A stretch of DNA of 64,000 nt from Apricaphanius iberus (lineage: Eukaryota; Chordata; Actinopteri; Cyprinodontiformes; Aphaniidae). Below the pieces are notes generated by a model. It did no database searches. It was not told the origin of the DNA and saw nothing but the letters and a program-made list of their open reading frames with translations. Positions 50,385 to 61,371 of this stretch are shown here, in pieces; the first letter of the stretch is position 1; every line of letters begins with the position of its first letter. Made by a program: the position numbers and the translations under genes. Location of the stretch: contig JAPXFQ010000184.1 in assembly GCA_028564705.1 (NCBI GenBank), forward strand, positions 1,418,501 to 1,482,500, read 5' to 3'.

Positions 50385-50490
50385 TTTTTTTTACTGAAGT
50401 AAAAGTAAAAACTACTCAGTCAAAAATTACTCAAGAGTAAAAAAAAGGTTTGGTAAAAAGGTCACTCAAGCACTAACAAACTTATTTATT
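50385..50490. repeat. Tol2/hAT-like subterminal repeat fragment
   Basis: ACTGAAGTAAAAGTAAAAAC and ACTCAAGAGTAAAAAA are iterations of the (A/T)ACT(C/T)AAGTA-type words that fill the ends of Tol2-like hAT elements. A related stretch occurs at 24,327-24,450 in this window, with ACTCAAGAGTAAAAAA and TGGTAAAAAGG in common. Only a fragment remains. Confidence 0.5.
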
Positions 50491-52625
50491 GTATTAGCTA
50501 AACAAATAGAAAAAAAATGTTGTGTAAAATTCTGTTTTTTGACAGAATAACATGAAAAAATCTGTTATAGAATATAATAAACAAACAAACAAAAACTCTA
50601 ACTTATTTAGATTTCTTGACCTGGAAAACATGACTTCAGCAGCTGGATTCCCCCTGATATCATTAGTTGAATACTTTATTTTTTAAAAATCATTTTGTTG
50701 TTGTGGCAATTTTCGGATCCAAAAAGATTTCATTCAAATCCACCAACAATTTTTTTTCTTGTTATGTTGCTAACTAACAGACAAACAATCTCTGGCAAAA
50801 ACATAACCTCCTTGGTAGGTGTAAAAACTGCAGGCAGAAAAAAACACATTTCTTGTTCCAAATCAGTTTTCTAAAACAAAGTTTTTGAAACCAATACCTA
50901 CTGAATATAACACGTATATCAGAACGGTATATCAGAACCTTGCAAGCACTCTCGTTAACAGTGTACTGTATACTATTTACTGTATGTTCACTGAGTAAAT
51001 GGAAAATAACAATAGAACGATGACGCTTATATAAAGACATTGTTGGTTTGTTTCTGGTGCATATTTGCCTTTCAGTATAACGTCTAGTACACAGACACTA
51101 TGCTGAAGATTATTAAGAGTAGTGGTACTATTTTGAAGTAATGTTGTAGTGTTCTGTCCTACAGATTGATCGAATTAGCTACATGCATTAAAAGCTGGTT
51201 CTAGTTATGAAACAATAAAGTCCAGATTATGATGCCAATTTGTAAATCTGTTTTCTAGGAAAAACTCAGCCCACTGCATTGAGGTGATCCCTTTATCCCA
51301 CACACTGAGCATGTATGTCCAGCAACATATGGAGGGTTAGTCACAAAATATTGATGCTAAAGAAGCTGGCTTTTCACAGATTGTATCCAATATTAAAAGA
51401 AGGTTTAATGGAAGGAAAATGTTTTGTCAAGTAACAGTGATTATCACAAACTTCACAGGGTTATGAAGGCCTTTCAAAAACTGTACCAACATTCAGGAAC
51501 AAAGCCATGAGAACAGGAAGTTCACTAGTGCATTCAGCCACCACACACAAATGTATTCATTGCATGGGCTAAAGCTGTCACATTCCATGTCTTAGGCCAC
51601 TCGTATCAGCGATAACATCAGAAACATTTTACCTTGTCTGGGAACGAAACCTAGATTATATGTTCATACAGGGGTTAATGATGTTTTGCTCAACAGAATC
51701 CACGCTACATATATATGTGCTTGACATGCTTTACTGGGATTGAAAGTATTGCATTGTATACATATTTGTAAAGCCAAATTAGTCCTAATTTGTCTTGATG
51801 TAAAATCTAGATGTTATTGATGTGTGGACGCTCCTGGCTCTATGGTTCATATGTATTTGATTACTCAGAACCTCCTTTTTTATAGGATCAAGCTCAATTT
51901 TTTTAGCATCATACTTGGTATTGTACTCAAATTTATCCAGATCAAAGTCAAAGATATTTATCATACCTTAATTAATAATATGTTATTTCCCCTTCTTCTT
52001 ATCATGTGTACATTTGGAAAAAGTCAGTTTCACTATTAAGGTAATGGAAAGTAAATTTGATAAACTATTAATGCTTTTTTCTTTTGACTTTAGTTTTGCT
52101 GAAAATATATTATTTGCAGGAAAATAAAATATATTACATTTGAGATTATAAAGATCAAATTAACACAAACTATTCTGCTAAGTGATTGTTTAACTCTACA
52201 TATGCAATTCATAGCAACATTTGCAGACCCATTACCTTGTTTGTTTTATATCTATATGAAAACTATAAGATTGTAAGATTTCTAACATAAAGATAAACGA
52301 GATGTACTTTAAGCAAACAAGTAGTAAAGCTAACTAAACAAAAATATGTCAAGAAAAAATACAAGAAAACCAAATACTTAAAAAAGTAACCTACAAGTTA
52401 ATTAAGAACGTTATAAAACATGAGTTCTTCTCCCAAAGGAATGCTTTACTAATGATTTATGCTCCCATCTAGTGGTTTTATTACGAACTGCTGTTACTGA
52501 GCGCGTGTTTATTTACGTAAAAATGTTTTAGGGAAAGCTATTAATGAAAGTTTTGTGGATAAAGTAATATAAATCTTCTTGAATTAATCATACATAAAAT
52601 ATTTTTATATTATAAATTTTGGATC

Positions 52626-52643
52626 TTTTTTTTTTTTTTTTTT
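52626..52643. repeat. Poly-T tract
   Basis: An 18-nt T run about 400 bp upstream of the lsg1 start. It may be the oligo(A) tail of an antisense retroposon or simple slippage; no retroposon body is recognisable beside it. Confidence 0.8.
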
Positions 52644-52880
52644 ACATTATTTATTTCACTTGTACAGTTGGAACCATGATCTAGTTTCCGTTTCTTCAGA
52701 GCACGTTTAGGAGCTGGACATCTCATCGGAACGAACCACTTTTTTGTATTCCAACAACAAAATTATTCATTAAAATGTGTTCAATGTATTCAGGCTAGTT
52801 AAAATATGTATGAAATATACTAAATTATTTTTTTTCGAACTAAGTTTAGCAGGAATATGTTATCTTACCTGGAAGTAAAT

Positions 52881-52890
52881 ACCGGAAGTG
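52881..52890 (+). promoter_or_regulatory. ETS/GABP-type site in the lsg1 promoter
   Basis: ACCGGAAGTG, a full match to the ETS (GABPA/ELK) consensus, lies about 150 bp upstream of the lsg1 start codon. Such sites are typical of TATA-less housekeeping and ribosome-biogenesis promoters. No TATA box is evident nearby, which fits. Function is inferred from motif and position. Confidence 0.5.
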
Positions 52891-53040
52891 TAAACTGTTG
52901 GTTCGCTCCATTTCCCCAGTTCAGGATAACAAGGCAGCCCACATGTGTCACAGCTGATAGAGGCAGGGAAAGCTTATTTTCTCCTACTTTTGGTTTTATA
53001 ATTCTACAGTATTTTGCAGTGTGGGCTTTTGTAAGACGTC

Positions 53041-56000
53041 ATGGGAAAGAAGAAAGCAGGAGGAGGAGCTGGACTCGGCAGAGCACTGATGAAGGAGAGA
53101 CTCCAGGCGGGCAGGGGGAATAAGAGGGGGGACTCCTGGGTAAGACTTGACTTCAGTAGCATATATAGCTGTCAGGTAGAAGAACAGCAGATTAATGACA
53201 TTTTCCTGAGTATTATGAAAGTGTTTTCCCTCATTTCCAGCTACATACCAGCGAACTTAATGATGGTTACGACTGGGGTCGTTTGAACCTACAGTCAGTG
53301 ACAGAGCAGAGCTCCATGGATGACTTCCTCGCCACAGCTGAGCTGGCAGGAACAGAGTTTGTTGCAGGTAAATAAAAAAAAAAAAAACAATAAAAAAGTT
53401 CCCATCAGAGACTAGCACTCATCATCAGCATGACTGTTCAATTCTTGGCTTTTAATATGCATTTGAATCATCGACACTATAAAAAAAATTCAGATAAAAG
53501 AATTTGCTTCAAGAAAAAAGAAAAATCAGGGCTACAAGTACAGCCTTAATTATAGAAATACACCCCTACATTTGTTCAGATCAATTTACTTTAGTAGGTT
53601 TATTGGACATTTTTTGGAGCCATTAAAAAAATAATTGGTATATTTATGTCAGTGATGGCAGTGCTCATTAAAATTGAGTAAATCTCCTTTGTCTAATGTA
53701 CTTTTACCTCTGGCGGCCAACAAGATCCTCAGTCTTTACAGATTTTACATTTTATTATTTTAAGTTGCACAAAAGGCTCAATTTTTCTCAAGCCTTTCTG
53801 CAGAAGACACTTAATATTGTAGAGATTTAAGTTTTCAGTCATTGAGCTAGATTTTTACTTTAGGTCAGAACCTCTCAGTTCCAACCAACTGCAATGAGTT
53901 CTATCAGTTCTGCCCTAAACAGCTTTCAGATGACCAGCCAAAATTATCTCAGGAGCTTCCTTGGGAAACGTGTGCCTCCTAGTAATTCTAAAGTAATTAT
54001 AATCATTCCGATCTGGGAAAACAACGGTATGAAAGTGTAAATTAACATGGTATTCATGTTTATGATAAGTGTATATACGTTTCTGACGCCACTGATGCAA
54101 AAAAACACAAAGAAAAACAAGGTTAAGATTCACAGTTATAGTCCATCCATCCAGAAAATCAATTGCTGCGGCGTTAATTGCTTCTCCAAACAAATGCTAA
54201 TTCCTGCTCATAAGATGCATCATTTTATTCATTTGACTCTGAATTTGCTGATGTAAATTTGATGTTGGGAAGCAGGCCACATTTGCTTTTGTATCATCCA
54301 CCCCACAGTTTTCATTTCTAACTTGTTGTTTCTGATTTCTCAGAGAAGCTCAACATTAAGTTTGTTCCAGCCGAAGCCAGAGCAGGGCTGCTGACAGCTG
54401 AGGAGAAAAGCAGGTTAAAGAAGCTGCACGAAGAAAACAAGCATTTCCTCAGAATTCCTCGCCGGTACGCTGAACAGCCCTAATCGAATCGGAACATTTG
54501 GCCACATTTAGCCTTTAACATTGTTTTTTGTGTTTCTGTTTTTAGTCCTCACTGGGATGAAAGCACCACCCCAGAATTACTTCAGCAGGCAGAGAAAGAT
54601 AGCTTCTTAGAGTGGAGACGTGAACTTGCACAGTATGCAGTCATTCTTTTTTATGTAAATTGCCTTGAGACTGGACCAAACTAATGCAGCAATATGATAA
54701 ACAATTAAATATTACAGAATTTCAGTAAACTCAAAAGGTTTTGGGGACATTGTTATTTTTTGTTGTTGTTAAATTTTTGTTTGAATCCGTTGACCATAAT
54801 CTAATATGGTGATATTTTTTCTGAAGATTGGAGGAAGAACAGAAGTTAATTCTAACACCGTTTGAGAGGAACCTTGAATTCTGGCGACAGCTGTGGAGAG
54901 TTATCGAGAGGAGGTAAAATCAAGGATCTCTGTGCTGTTGGTTCACATGCGTTCAATAGGAAATAATTAGCAAAACTAATCCAACTCCTTACATTTTGTC
55001 ACATTACAACCACAAACCTTCGTCTATTTCAATGGGATAAGATTTGAAACAGAAAGAAGCAAATAATTGTGATGAGGAAGTAAAACAATTCGGGATTTTC
55101 ATATTCTTTACAAAAAACTTTGTAAAGTGTGATTATTTTTTTTCAGACTCATTCACTCTTTACAGAACCATGTGCTGCTACAGTTACATTTGGAGACCTG
55201 TTGGCATATGTCTTTACCAGCTAATTTGCAAAAGGGCTCAAGATGAGTCAGATTAGATATTTTCACTTAGACTTGTAGTGGCCTACTCTTCAATATGCTT
55301 TGATCTAAACCATTTCACTGTTGCTCTGGCTGTATGTTTAGTGTGTGATGTAGTTGCAGGAAGGTAAACCTCCACTCCAGGATGCAGTGTTTATCTGCAT
55401 TTATCTTCACGCTACTCTGACCAACAAAATGTTGCTGCTGAAAAACAGCATCTCCTCAGCATCATGCTGCCACTCCCATACTTTACAGTGAGAATGTTTT
55501 GTTTAGGGCAATGGTAAAATTAAAAAACACTAACTTTTGGTCTAACCAGACCTTTTTCCACATATTTGTAGTGTATTTTACATTGCTTGTGGCAATGTGC
55601 AAACAGGAGTTCTTGTCTAAAAGTTGTCTTTTCATTAGATTCTCCCATCTGAGTTGTGGATCTCTCAAGCTCCCCCACAGTCACTTTAGGCCTTCTGGCT
55701 GTATCTCTGATAAATACTCTCCTCATCTGTCCTAACTGTTTAGGTGGACAATCATGGTAGGTTTTAAGCGATCTGGTAGATCTTCAAAGTTTCTAATATT
55801 GATTTCATTCTAATCCGGCTTTCATCTACTCTAAGACTTTATCCCTTCCTGGCGTGTCTGGTGCGTTCTTTTGTCTTCATGATGCGTTTTCTTTACTGAT
55901 ATTCTCTATCAAACCTCTGAGGCCATCACATAGCAGCTGTGTTAGAAGGCTTCTAAAGGAAAATGTTTTCACTGGATTCTAGATGGACATGTTGATGTAT

Positions 56001-59000
56001 AGGGGGAATGACTGCAAATGTACGCCACATTTTTCAGAATTTCCTGTCATACCCCACTCCTTAACCCAGTAGGGTTAAGAAGATAGGCCTGCAATGAACC
56101 ACGTTTCCAAAAGATCTCGCTTCTACACACTTTGCTTCCCTCTTTGTAGACTGGATCTGACCGCTCCGGGAAAAAGTAGGGTCAGACTAGTTAATTTATT
56201 CTCCTCTTATGTGTCTGATTAGAGATATAGGAAGGAACGATTTCTTTAAACCTTACGATTAAGCTGTACTTTGTGCCACAAGATTTCAATACCATAGATT
56301 GTGGTTTGTGGTTGTAGCTGACAAATATTAAGCGGTATGAATTGTTTAGTAAGTCCTTTTATGCTGCCTTTATGAGGTCCAAAATCATGGTTATGTTTTC
56401 CTTCAGTGACATCGTCGTGCAGATTGTCGATGCCAGGAATCCTCTGCTGTTCAGGTGTGCTGACCTGGTAAGGCATCCATTGAAACAGCAACATGATAGT
56501 TTCCCTTAGAAAAGAAACAAAACAACTTTTCGCCTGTTTGGCAAAAAAAAAAAAAATAATTAACAGATTTTGAAGGAAAAAAATTATAGTTTTATAATGA
56601 AAAATCTGATTGATAAATGTATTGAAGTGTTTTCTTTATTATAAGTAAAACTATCTGTTGAATTCTGGCATCAAAGTGAGTTTTGCCACAATGATATTTG
56701 GGCTTTATTACTCCTCTTCTTTCCCAACAGGAGGCATATGTGAAAGAGGTGTCGCCAAATAAGGTGAACATGCTTCTAGTGAACAAGGCAGACCTTCTAA
56801 CCAGGGAGCAGCGGAAGATCTGGGCCAAGTTTTTTGAGAAGGCGGGTCTTAGGGCTGTTTTCTGGTCTGCCCTGGCCGAGAGTAACAGGCTAGATGCAGA
56901 AGAAAAGGTGAGGAAATATAGATTAAACATAGCTAAATACATTTTGTACGTCACAGCAAGAATGGTAAGATTTTACACATCAATTAGAACAGATCTGTGA
57001 ATTTAAATTCCCTCAAACTCATTAGCTGCATTCTGATGCGTCTTCCTCTCAGGGCATGGAAATTGAGAATCCAGAAAGTCTAGAGAGTGATCCTGAATCG
57101 GACAGATCTTCACATAGTGCGGACTTTGAGGGACAGGAGGAGGGAGAAGAGAGTGGCGCTGAAGAAGAGCACCAGGACAACGTAACCGTCGATGAGGAGG
57201 ACTGGGAGACCTGCTCAGAGGAGGAGGAGGAAGCTGAAGGAGGAACTGCTGTTTCGTCTGGTGAACCTTTCCACAACTCCAGCCGACTGCTGCACAAAGA
57301 TGAGCTGTTGGAAATATTTAAAGCTACACACAGCGGGCCCAGGTGTAAAGAAGAACAACTGACAATAGGACTGGTGGGGAAAACTCTACATTTTTGTTTA
57401 GATTAAGTATTCAGTTACTTCTTTTGGGTTGATTTGGTTTCTTTATTTAGATCTAAAACTATATTAAATGTTTTTTGTCGTTTTATCATATTTAAGAGCT
57501 CCTTAGATTGCACTTTAATGAGTTGCTGAAATAGATTTTCGATTCTTGAACCAACAGGTCGGGTATCCTAACGTGGGAAAGAGCTCCACCATCAACACTA
57601 TTTTAAGGAACAAGAAAGTGTCTGTTTCAGCCACACCGGGACACACTAAGCACTTTCAGGTACAAATCTCATCATTGTGTTACATTCAGTTCATATGTTC
57701 CCTCTTTAAAAAGCTTAAAGTGGAGCTATTTTTTTTTAATCTCTCCTCAGACTCTTTATGTGGAGCCGGGCCTGTGTCTCTGCGACTGCCCAGGTCTGGT
57801 GATGCCGTCATTCGTTTCTACCAAAGCTGACATGATCTGCTCTGGGATTCTGCCCATTGACCAGATGAGGGATCATGTTCCTGCAGTGTCCCTGATATCC
57901 TTTAGAGAACATTTAATAATATTAATGCATCTGACTTGTATAGCTGCCATATCACCTACTGGTGTTGGCCAGTGCCTTACCCAAGAACACAACGACTGAG
58001 ACAGATGATTCTGGGGGGCCCTGGGGCTCGAACCGGCAACCCTCCGGTTGCAAGGCGTCCTACGAACACCCTGGGCTACAGTCATTTAGTGTTGCCGTTA
58101 ATTCTGATGGAGCTGTCTGTGTTTGTTAGTCCTTAATAAGTTTTTCACATATGCCAGACAATCCCACGGCACGTTTTAGAAGGAACGTATGGCATCAACA
58201 TCATCAGACCGCGAGAAGATGAAGACCCCGACAGGCCCCCCACCTCTGAGGAGCTGCTGACGTCATATGGATGTGAGACCACCACACATTTCTTGCCTCT
58301 CTGCAGAAAAATGAAATGAACGTTTTCTCTTTTCTGACCTTATTAAAAGACTTTTACAGAGTTGTATCTTTCCGATTGTTCCAGATATGAGAGGTTTTAT
58401 GACCTCCCACGGCCAGCCTGATCAGCCCAGATCCGCTCGGTACATCCTCAAGGATTATGTTAATGTAAGTTTCACTCTTTCTGTGAATTTTACGGACTTT
58501 ATTTTTAGTTAGTTATTTTTTTAGGGGAAAGTTGCAGTATTGTGAAGTTGCTCTGTTGCTTGTGTAATATAAGGAACTGGGTTCATGTTCTCACAAATCT
58601 TTTATAAATGTAGTGTCTGTTTGTACTCTGAAGAACCCTACTCTTCCTGACCACTGCAAAGCTGCTGAAACAATGATTTTGTTTAAATCAGTGTTATAAA
58701 CTAATCTGTTTAGAGCAGCCTTTGAGTAAGTGATTACTAATAGCTCGAATGTCATATGTTTTAAATTTATCATATGTTATATGTCTCTAATGTTGGATTT
58801 TATGCTTTTATTTTATCCCTTAATCCTCAAAGCATCTGGAATCATCTTGTTGCTGAGTGTACTATCCAAATAAAGTTGTCTTTCCTTGCATTCAGCCACC
58901 TATCTATTGCCATAGGACTAAACAATTCTTGTGCAACCAATTTCTTTAGAAGTCAACTAAGGACTAAATAGATTGCCTAATGGAACCTCTGTATAAACCC

Positions 59001-60503
59001 AGCTGTTCTGAGAGCCTGAGACGTTTGAGAACATTAGTGAACAAACAGACTAAGAAGCATGGCAGACAAGTCAGAGATAAAGTTGTGGAGAAGTTTAAAG
59101 CAGGGTTAGGCTATAAAATAATTTCCAAAACTTAATACATCCCATAGACGTTTGTTTAGTCCCTCATCTGAAAATAAAAAATTGGTATGGCCAACCTAAA
59201 AACCTACCAAATCATGGCTGACCTCCTAAACTGACGGACAGGACAAGGAAAGTATTTATAGCCAAGAGGTCAATGGTAACTCTGGATGTACTGCAAAGAT
59301 CCACAGCTCAGGTGGTAGAGTTTTGTAGTTGCAGACTCCACAAAAGCCTTACTTGGTGGGAATCTCAACATCTCATATCTTCTTTAAAGAGTAACTTATC
59401 CCCTACCAGAGTCAAACTCCGTCCACATTTCCTATTTGCAAAATGCCTCAAAATGAGGCGCAGACTGCATGCAGCACTTCTGCAACAGGGAAACACACAG
59501 ACCGCCATAAAGTTGCAGAGCAATAGCGCCACAAGCTCCATTGCCTCAGAGGAGGGCAATTATGAGGTTGAATTTTTCTCTCCACCTCCTTCAGAGGAAA
59601 GAGAGGAAGATTCGGTTGAGGTGAGCAGCCCTTAGCCCTATTGTTTCAGGCTTGTGAGTTGCCAACTCCAACCTGACTGATCTTGTTTTATACTCCACAG
59701 TGGCTGGATGGCTGATGTCAAAAATCCAAGCTGAGGCCGTAGCAATGCCAGATTCAAATTTAAGTGCAGTGTAAAGCTTTAACCTGAAGCTGGCAGTCCA
59801 CTAACAGTTTTTAGTGCATTTTTATTTTTATCAAAATGTACTAAAGTACAAAAAATAATGACCCGACATGTAAACAGCACCATTAATCAATATTTATCAA
59901 TTTTATTAGCTAAAAAAGGTTGATTTTTGGGGTGAATTGCAATTTAAGTTACACTTTTTACCAACTGGTTCCAGTTTTGTGGAAGAAAAAAAAAGATTTT
60001 CCCTCTTTTAAATCTTTAAAGTTTGAAATCACCGTCCTATGTTTGCTCTTCACAGGGTAAGCTCCGTTACTGCCACCCTCCTCCCCACATTAATCCTGAA
60101 GACTTTCAGCCTCAGCACAGCAAATTCCAGAAAAGGGAGTTGGACAGCTGGGACCTTTCTGCTATGACAAACAGACCACAGAAAATCAAGAGGATTGAGA
60201 ATGTTGTCGACAAAAACTTTTTCCATCAGGTAAAATAAAAGCAACAACTATTTTTATTCGTTTTTAGTTCTGTGAAAAAAACACTGAGATAAAACACTGT
60301 CTTTGGTGGACTTTTCCTTGTAGGATAATGTCCGAGCACTCACTAAAGGAGTTAAGTCTGTCATGGGCTACAAACCAGGCAGTGGTCCAGTCGGCCCAGG
60401 CAGCTCCGAGTCGGAGATGATGCAGGGAAAGCCCTGGAAGAAACACGGCAACAGAAACAAGAAGGAGAAACTGCGACGAGTTACAAAGCATCTGGATGGT
60501 TGA
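53041..60503 (+). CDS. lsg1: lsg1: large 60S subunit nuclear export GTPase 1, 14 exons
   Basis: Coding exons: 53041-53139, 53241-53367, 54344-54464, 54546-54632, 54827-54913, 56407-56467, 56731-56907, 57053-57373, 57558-57659, 57751-57894, 58149-58272, 58385-58464, 60056-60229 and 60324-60503. Joined they give 627 residues in one frame (human LSG1 has 658). The G motifs occur in the circularly permuted order of the YlqF/YawG family: VDARNP (181-186), G4 NKAD (212-215), then G1 GYPNVGKSS (362-370) and G3 DCPG (406-409). An acidic Ser/Glu-rich insert (about 254-335) separates G4 from G1, as in orthologues. The C-terminus has the family block KPWKKHGNRNKKEK. The start codon sits in a good context (GACGTCATGG). 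LSG1 releases NMD3 from cytoplasmic pre-60S subunits so that they become translation-competent (established knowledge). Exon 8 ends at a weak GTGGGG donor. Intron 10 looks U12-type. Introns 5 and 12 carry Tc1-like remnants. Confidence 0.96.
54975..56045 (-). mobile_element. Decayed Tc1/mariner-like element in lsg1 intron 5
   Basis: Read on the minus strand this matches the typical teleost Tc1-like transposon. The left edge has a terminal-repeat-like ACATTTTGTCACATTACAAC. Inside are antisense versions of transposase-region words such as CAGCATCATGCTGCCACTCC and CTTTGATCTAAACCATTTCA. The right part has ACGCCACATTTTTCAGAAT. Frameshifts and deletions are frequent, so no transposase is encoded. 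It lies antisense to lsg1. Confidence 0.8.
57895..58148 (+). other. lsg1 intron 10: predicted U12-type AT-AC intron
   Basis: Homology places exon 10 ending ...VSL and exon 11 starting ICQTIPRH. The intervening sequence begins ATATCCTTT, the minor-spliceosome AT-AC donor consensus, and ends TTTTTCAC. TCCTTAAT at 58,130-58,137 matches the U12 branch-site consensus (TCCTTAAC), with the branch A about 12-13 nt from the AC, the preferred spacing. No GT-AG alternative preserves the conserved protein here. The intron also carries an antisense tRNA-SINE-like insert. Confidence 0.88.
57935..58085 (-). repeat. tRNA-derived SINE-like sequence inside the lsg1 U12 intron
   Basis: The stretch CTCGAACCGGCAACC, followed by TTGCAAGGCGTCCTACGAAC and CCCTGGGCTACA, is the reverse complement of a tRNA-like T-arm (B box), anticodon arm and start. 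This pattern is common in dispersed teleost SINE-like repeats. The tRNA fold is degraded, so it is not called a tRNA gene. Boundaries are approximate. Confidence 0.5.
58920..59330 (+). mobile_element. 5' half of a Tc1-like element in lsg1 intron 12
   Basis: The sequence includes CAGCTGTTCTGAGAGCCTGA, AAGTTGTGGAGAAGTTTAAA, GCAGGGTTAGGCTATAAAAT and ATGGTAACTCTGGATGTACT, all recognisable from the 5' region and N-terminal transposase domain of teleost Tc1-like elements. The catalytic part is missing, so it is a truncated relic. Confidence 0.8.
59331..60055 (+). other. Remainder of lsg1 intron 12, no recognised feature
   Basis: A frame stays open from 59,273 to 59,635 across the Tc1 relic into this stretch, including a Ser/Glu-rich tail, but it has no lsg1 homology, no family match that I recognise, and begins inside transposon sequence. 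I treat it as non-coding. Confidence 0.5.
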
Positions 60504-61371
60504 TGATGATTATCTGAACCTTTTTTTTTTGTAATACACATAGTTTCAAATGGAATGAAATTATGTTCGTGGATAGATTCTTCTTAATTCTGTGAATTTC
60601 GAACGGTCTTGATCTAAATACTCTGATCTGAAGATTGCAATTGTTGAAATCATTCTGTGACCTGGATGATGATGATTATGGGAGCTGAAGCACCGAGCAT
60701 CGAGTTATTTGGTAAAAAAGAAAAAAATCCATAAAGAATATTCATCTTTATTAAGCAGTTGTATTGTTATAGATAGCTTCCTTTTTCCACCTGAAGTAAT
60801 GATTGTCCTCAGATAAAGCTCCAAAAATGTATTTCAGTTGTTTGAAACTTGTCATCAACTATATCGTTTTAATGTATTTCTATGAAGAGAAGCTCTCAAT
60901 AAAACATTACAGAAAGACTACTGTCCTTGCCTAGAGACTTGCATCAAAACAATAATTTGAAATACACTGCATATGCCAGAAACTGCTTGATTTCTTTATA
61001 TATATAAGATGGATGGATAGATACATACATAAGCACATTTCAAAGACTAATTTAGCTGGTTCCATGAAACAAATGAGGTAAACATTAGACTTTAAGGTTA
61101 TTCAGAATATTTCCAAATACAAATAAGCAGCAAAAATTCCATAATGTTGATTAAGTGCATCAACGATTTTTATACGTAAATATCTGTTTCTGCAGTGAAA
61201 TAATTTACCGTCGTCCTTTTTCTGTAATTGGCTGACAGCCTGAAGGCGCGTCACAGCCAGGTAACCAGGCCCCTCCTCAGATAAACGCTGACCCTTCCCA
61301 TTTGCTGTTTGTTGAGGTATCAGTTGCATGAAGGAGTCATTTCGCGGAATGAGCAGAAGTTTTCTGATAAA
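60504..61371 (+). other. lsg1 3' UTR and lsg1-tmem44 intergenic/promoter region
   Basis: About 870 bp separate the lsg1 stop from the tmem44 ATG. The first 400 bp are probably lsg1 3' UTR. The rest, GC-richer from about 61,200, should contain the tmem44 promoter and 5' UTR. A short ATAT run and GATG/GATA-like repeat lie near 61,000-61,025. No TATA box is obvious. Confidence 0.5.
60898..60903 (+). terminator. Polyadenylation signal of lsg1
   Basis: A canonical AATAAA lies about 395 bp after the lsg1 stop codon and before tmem44 begins. It is the best-placed signal to end lsg1 transcripts; no tmem44 exon intervenes. Confidence 0.65.

Larger units (their letters stand above)
50100..52870. other. 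Divergent fam43a-lsg1 intergenic region
   Basis: AT-rich sequence between the two promoters. It contains a Tol2-like subterminal repeat near 50,390-50,490, an 18-nt T run at 52,626-52,643 and no coding exon that I can support. Short open frames here lack codon bias and homology. Confidence 0.6.

Noticed and set aside
57895..57999. lsg1 exon 10 reading on past VSL into ISFREHLI...
   Set aside because: The extension has no LSG1 homology, reaches a stop, and begins exactly at a U12 donor consensus.
59273..59635. 120-codon frame in lsg1 intron 12
   Set aside because: It starts inside a Tc1 relic, and LSG1 protein continuity needs exon 12 joined directly to exon 13.
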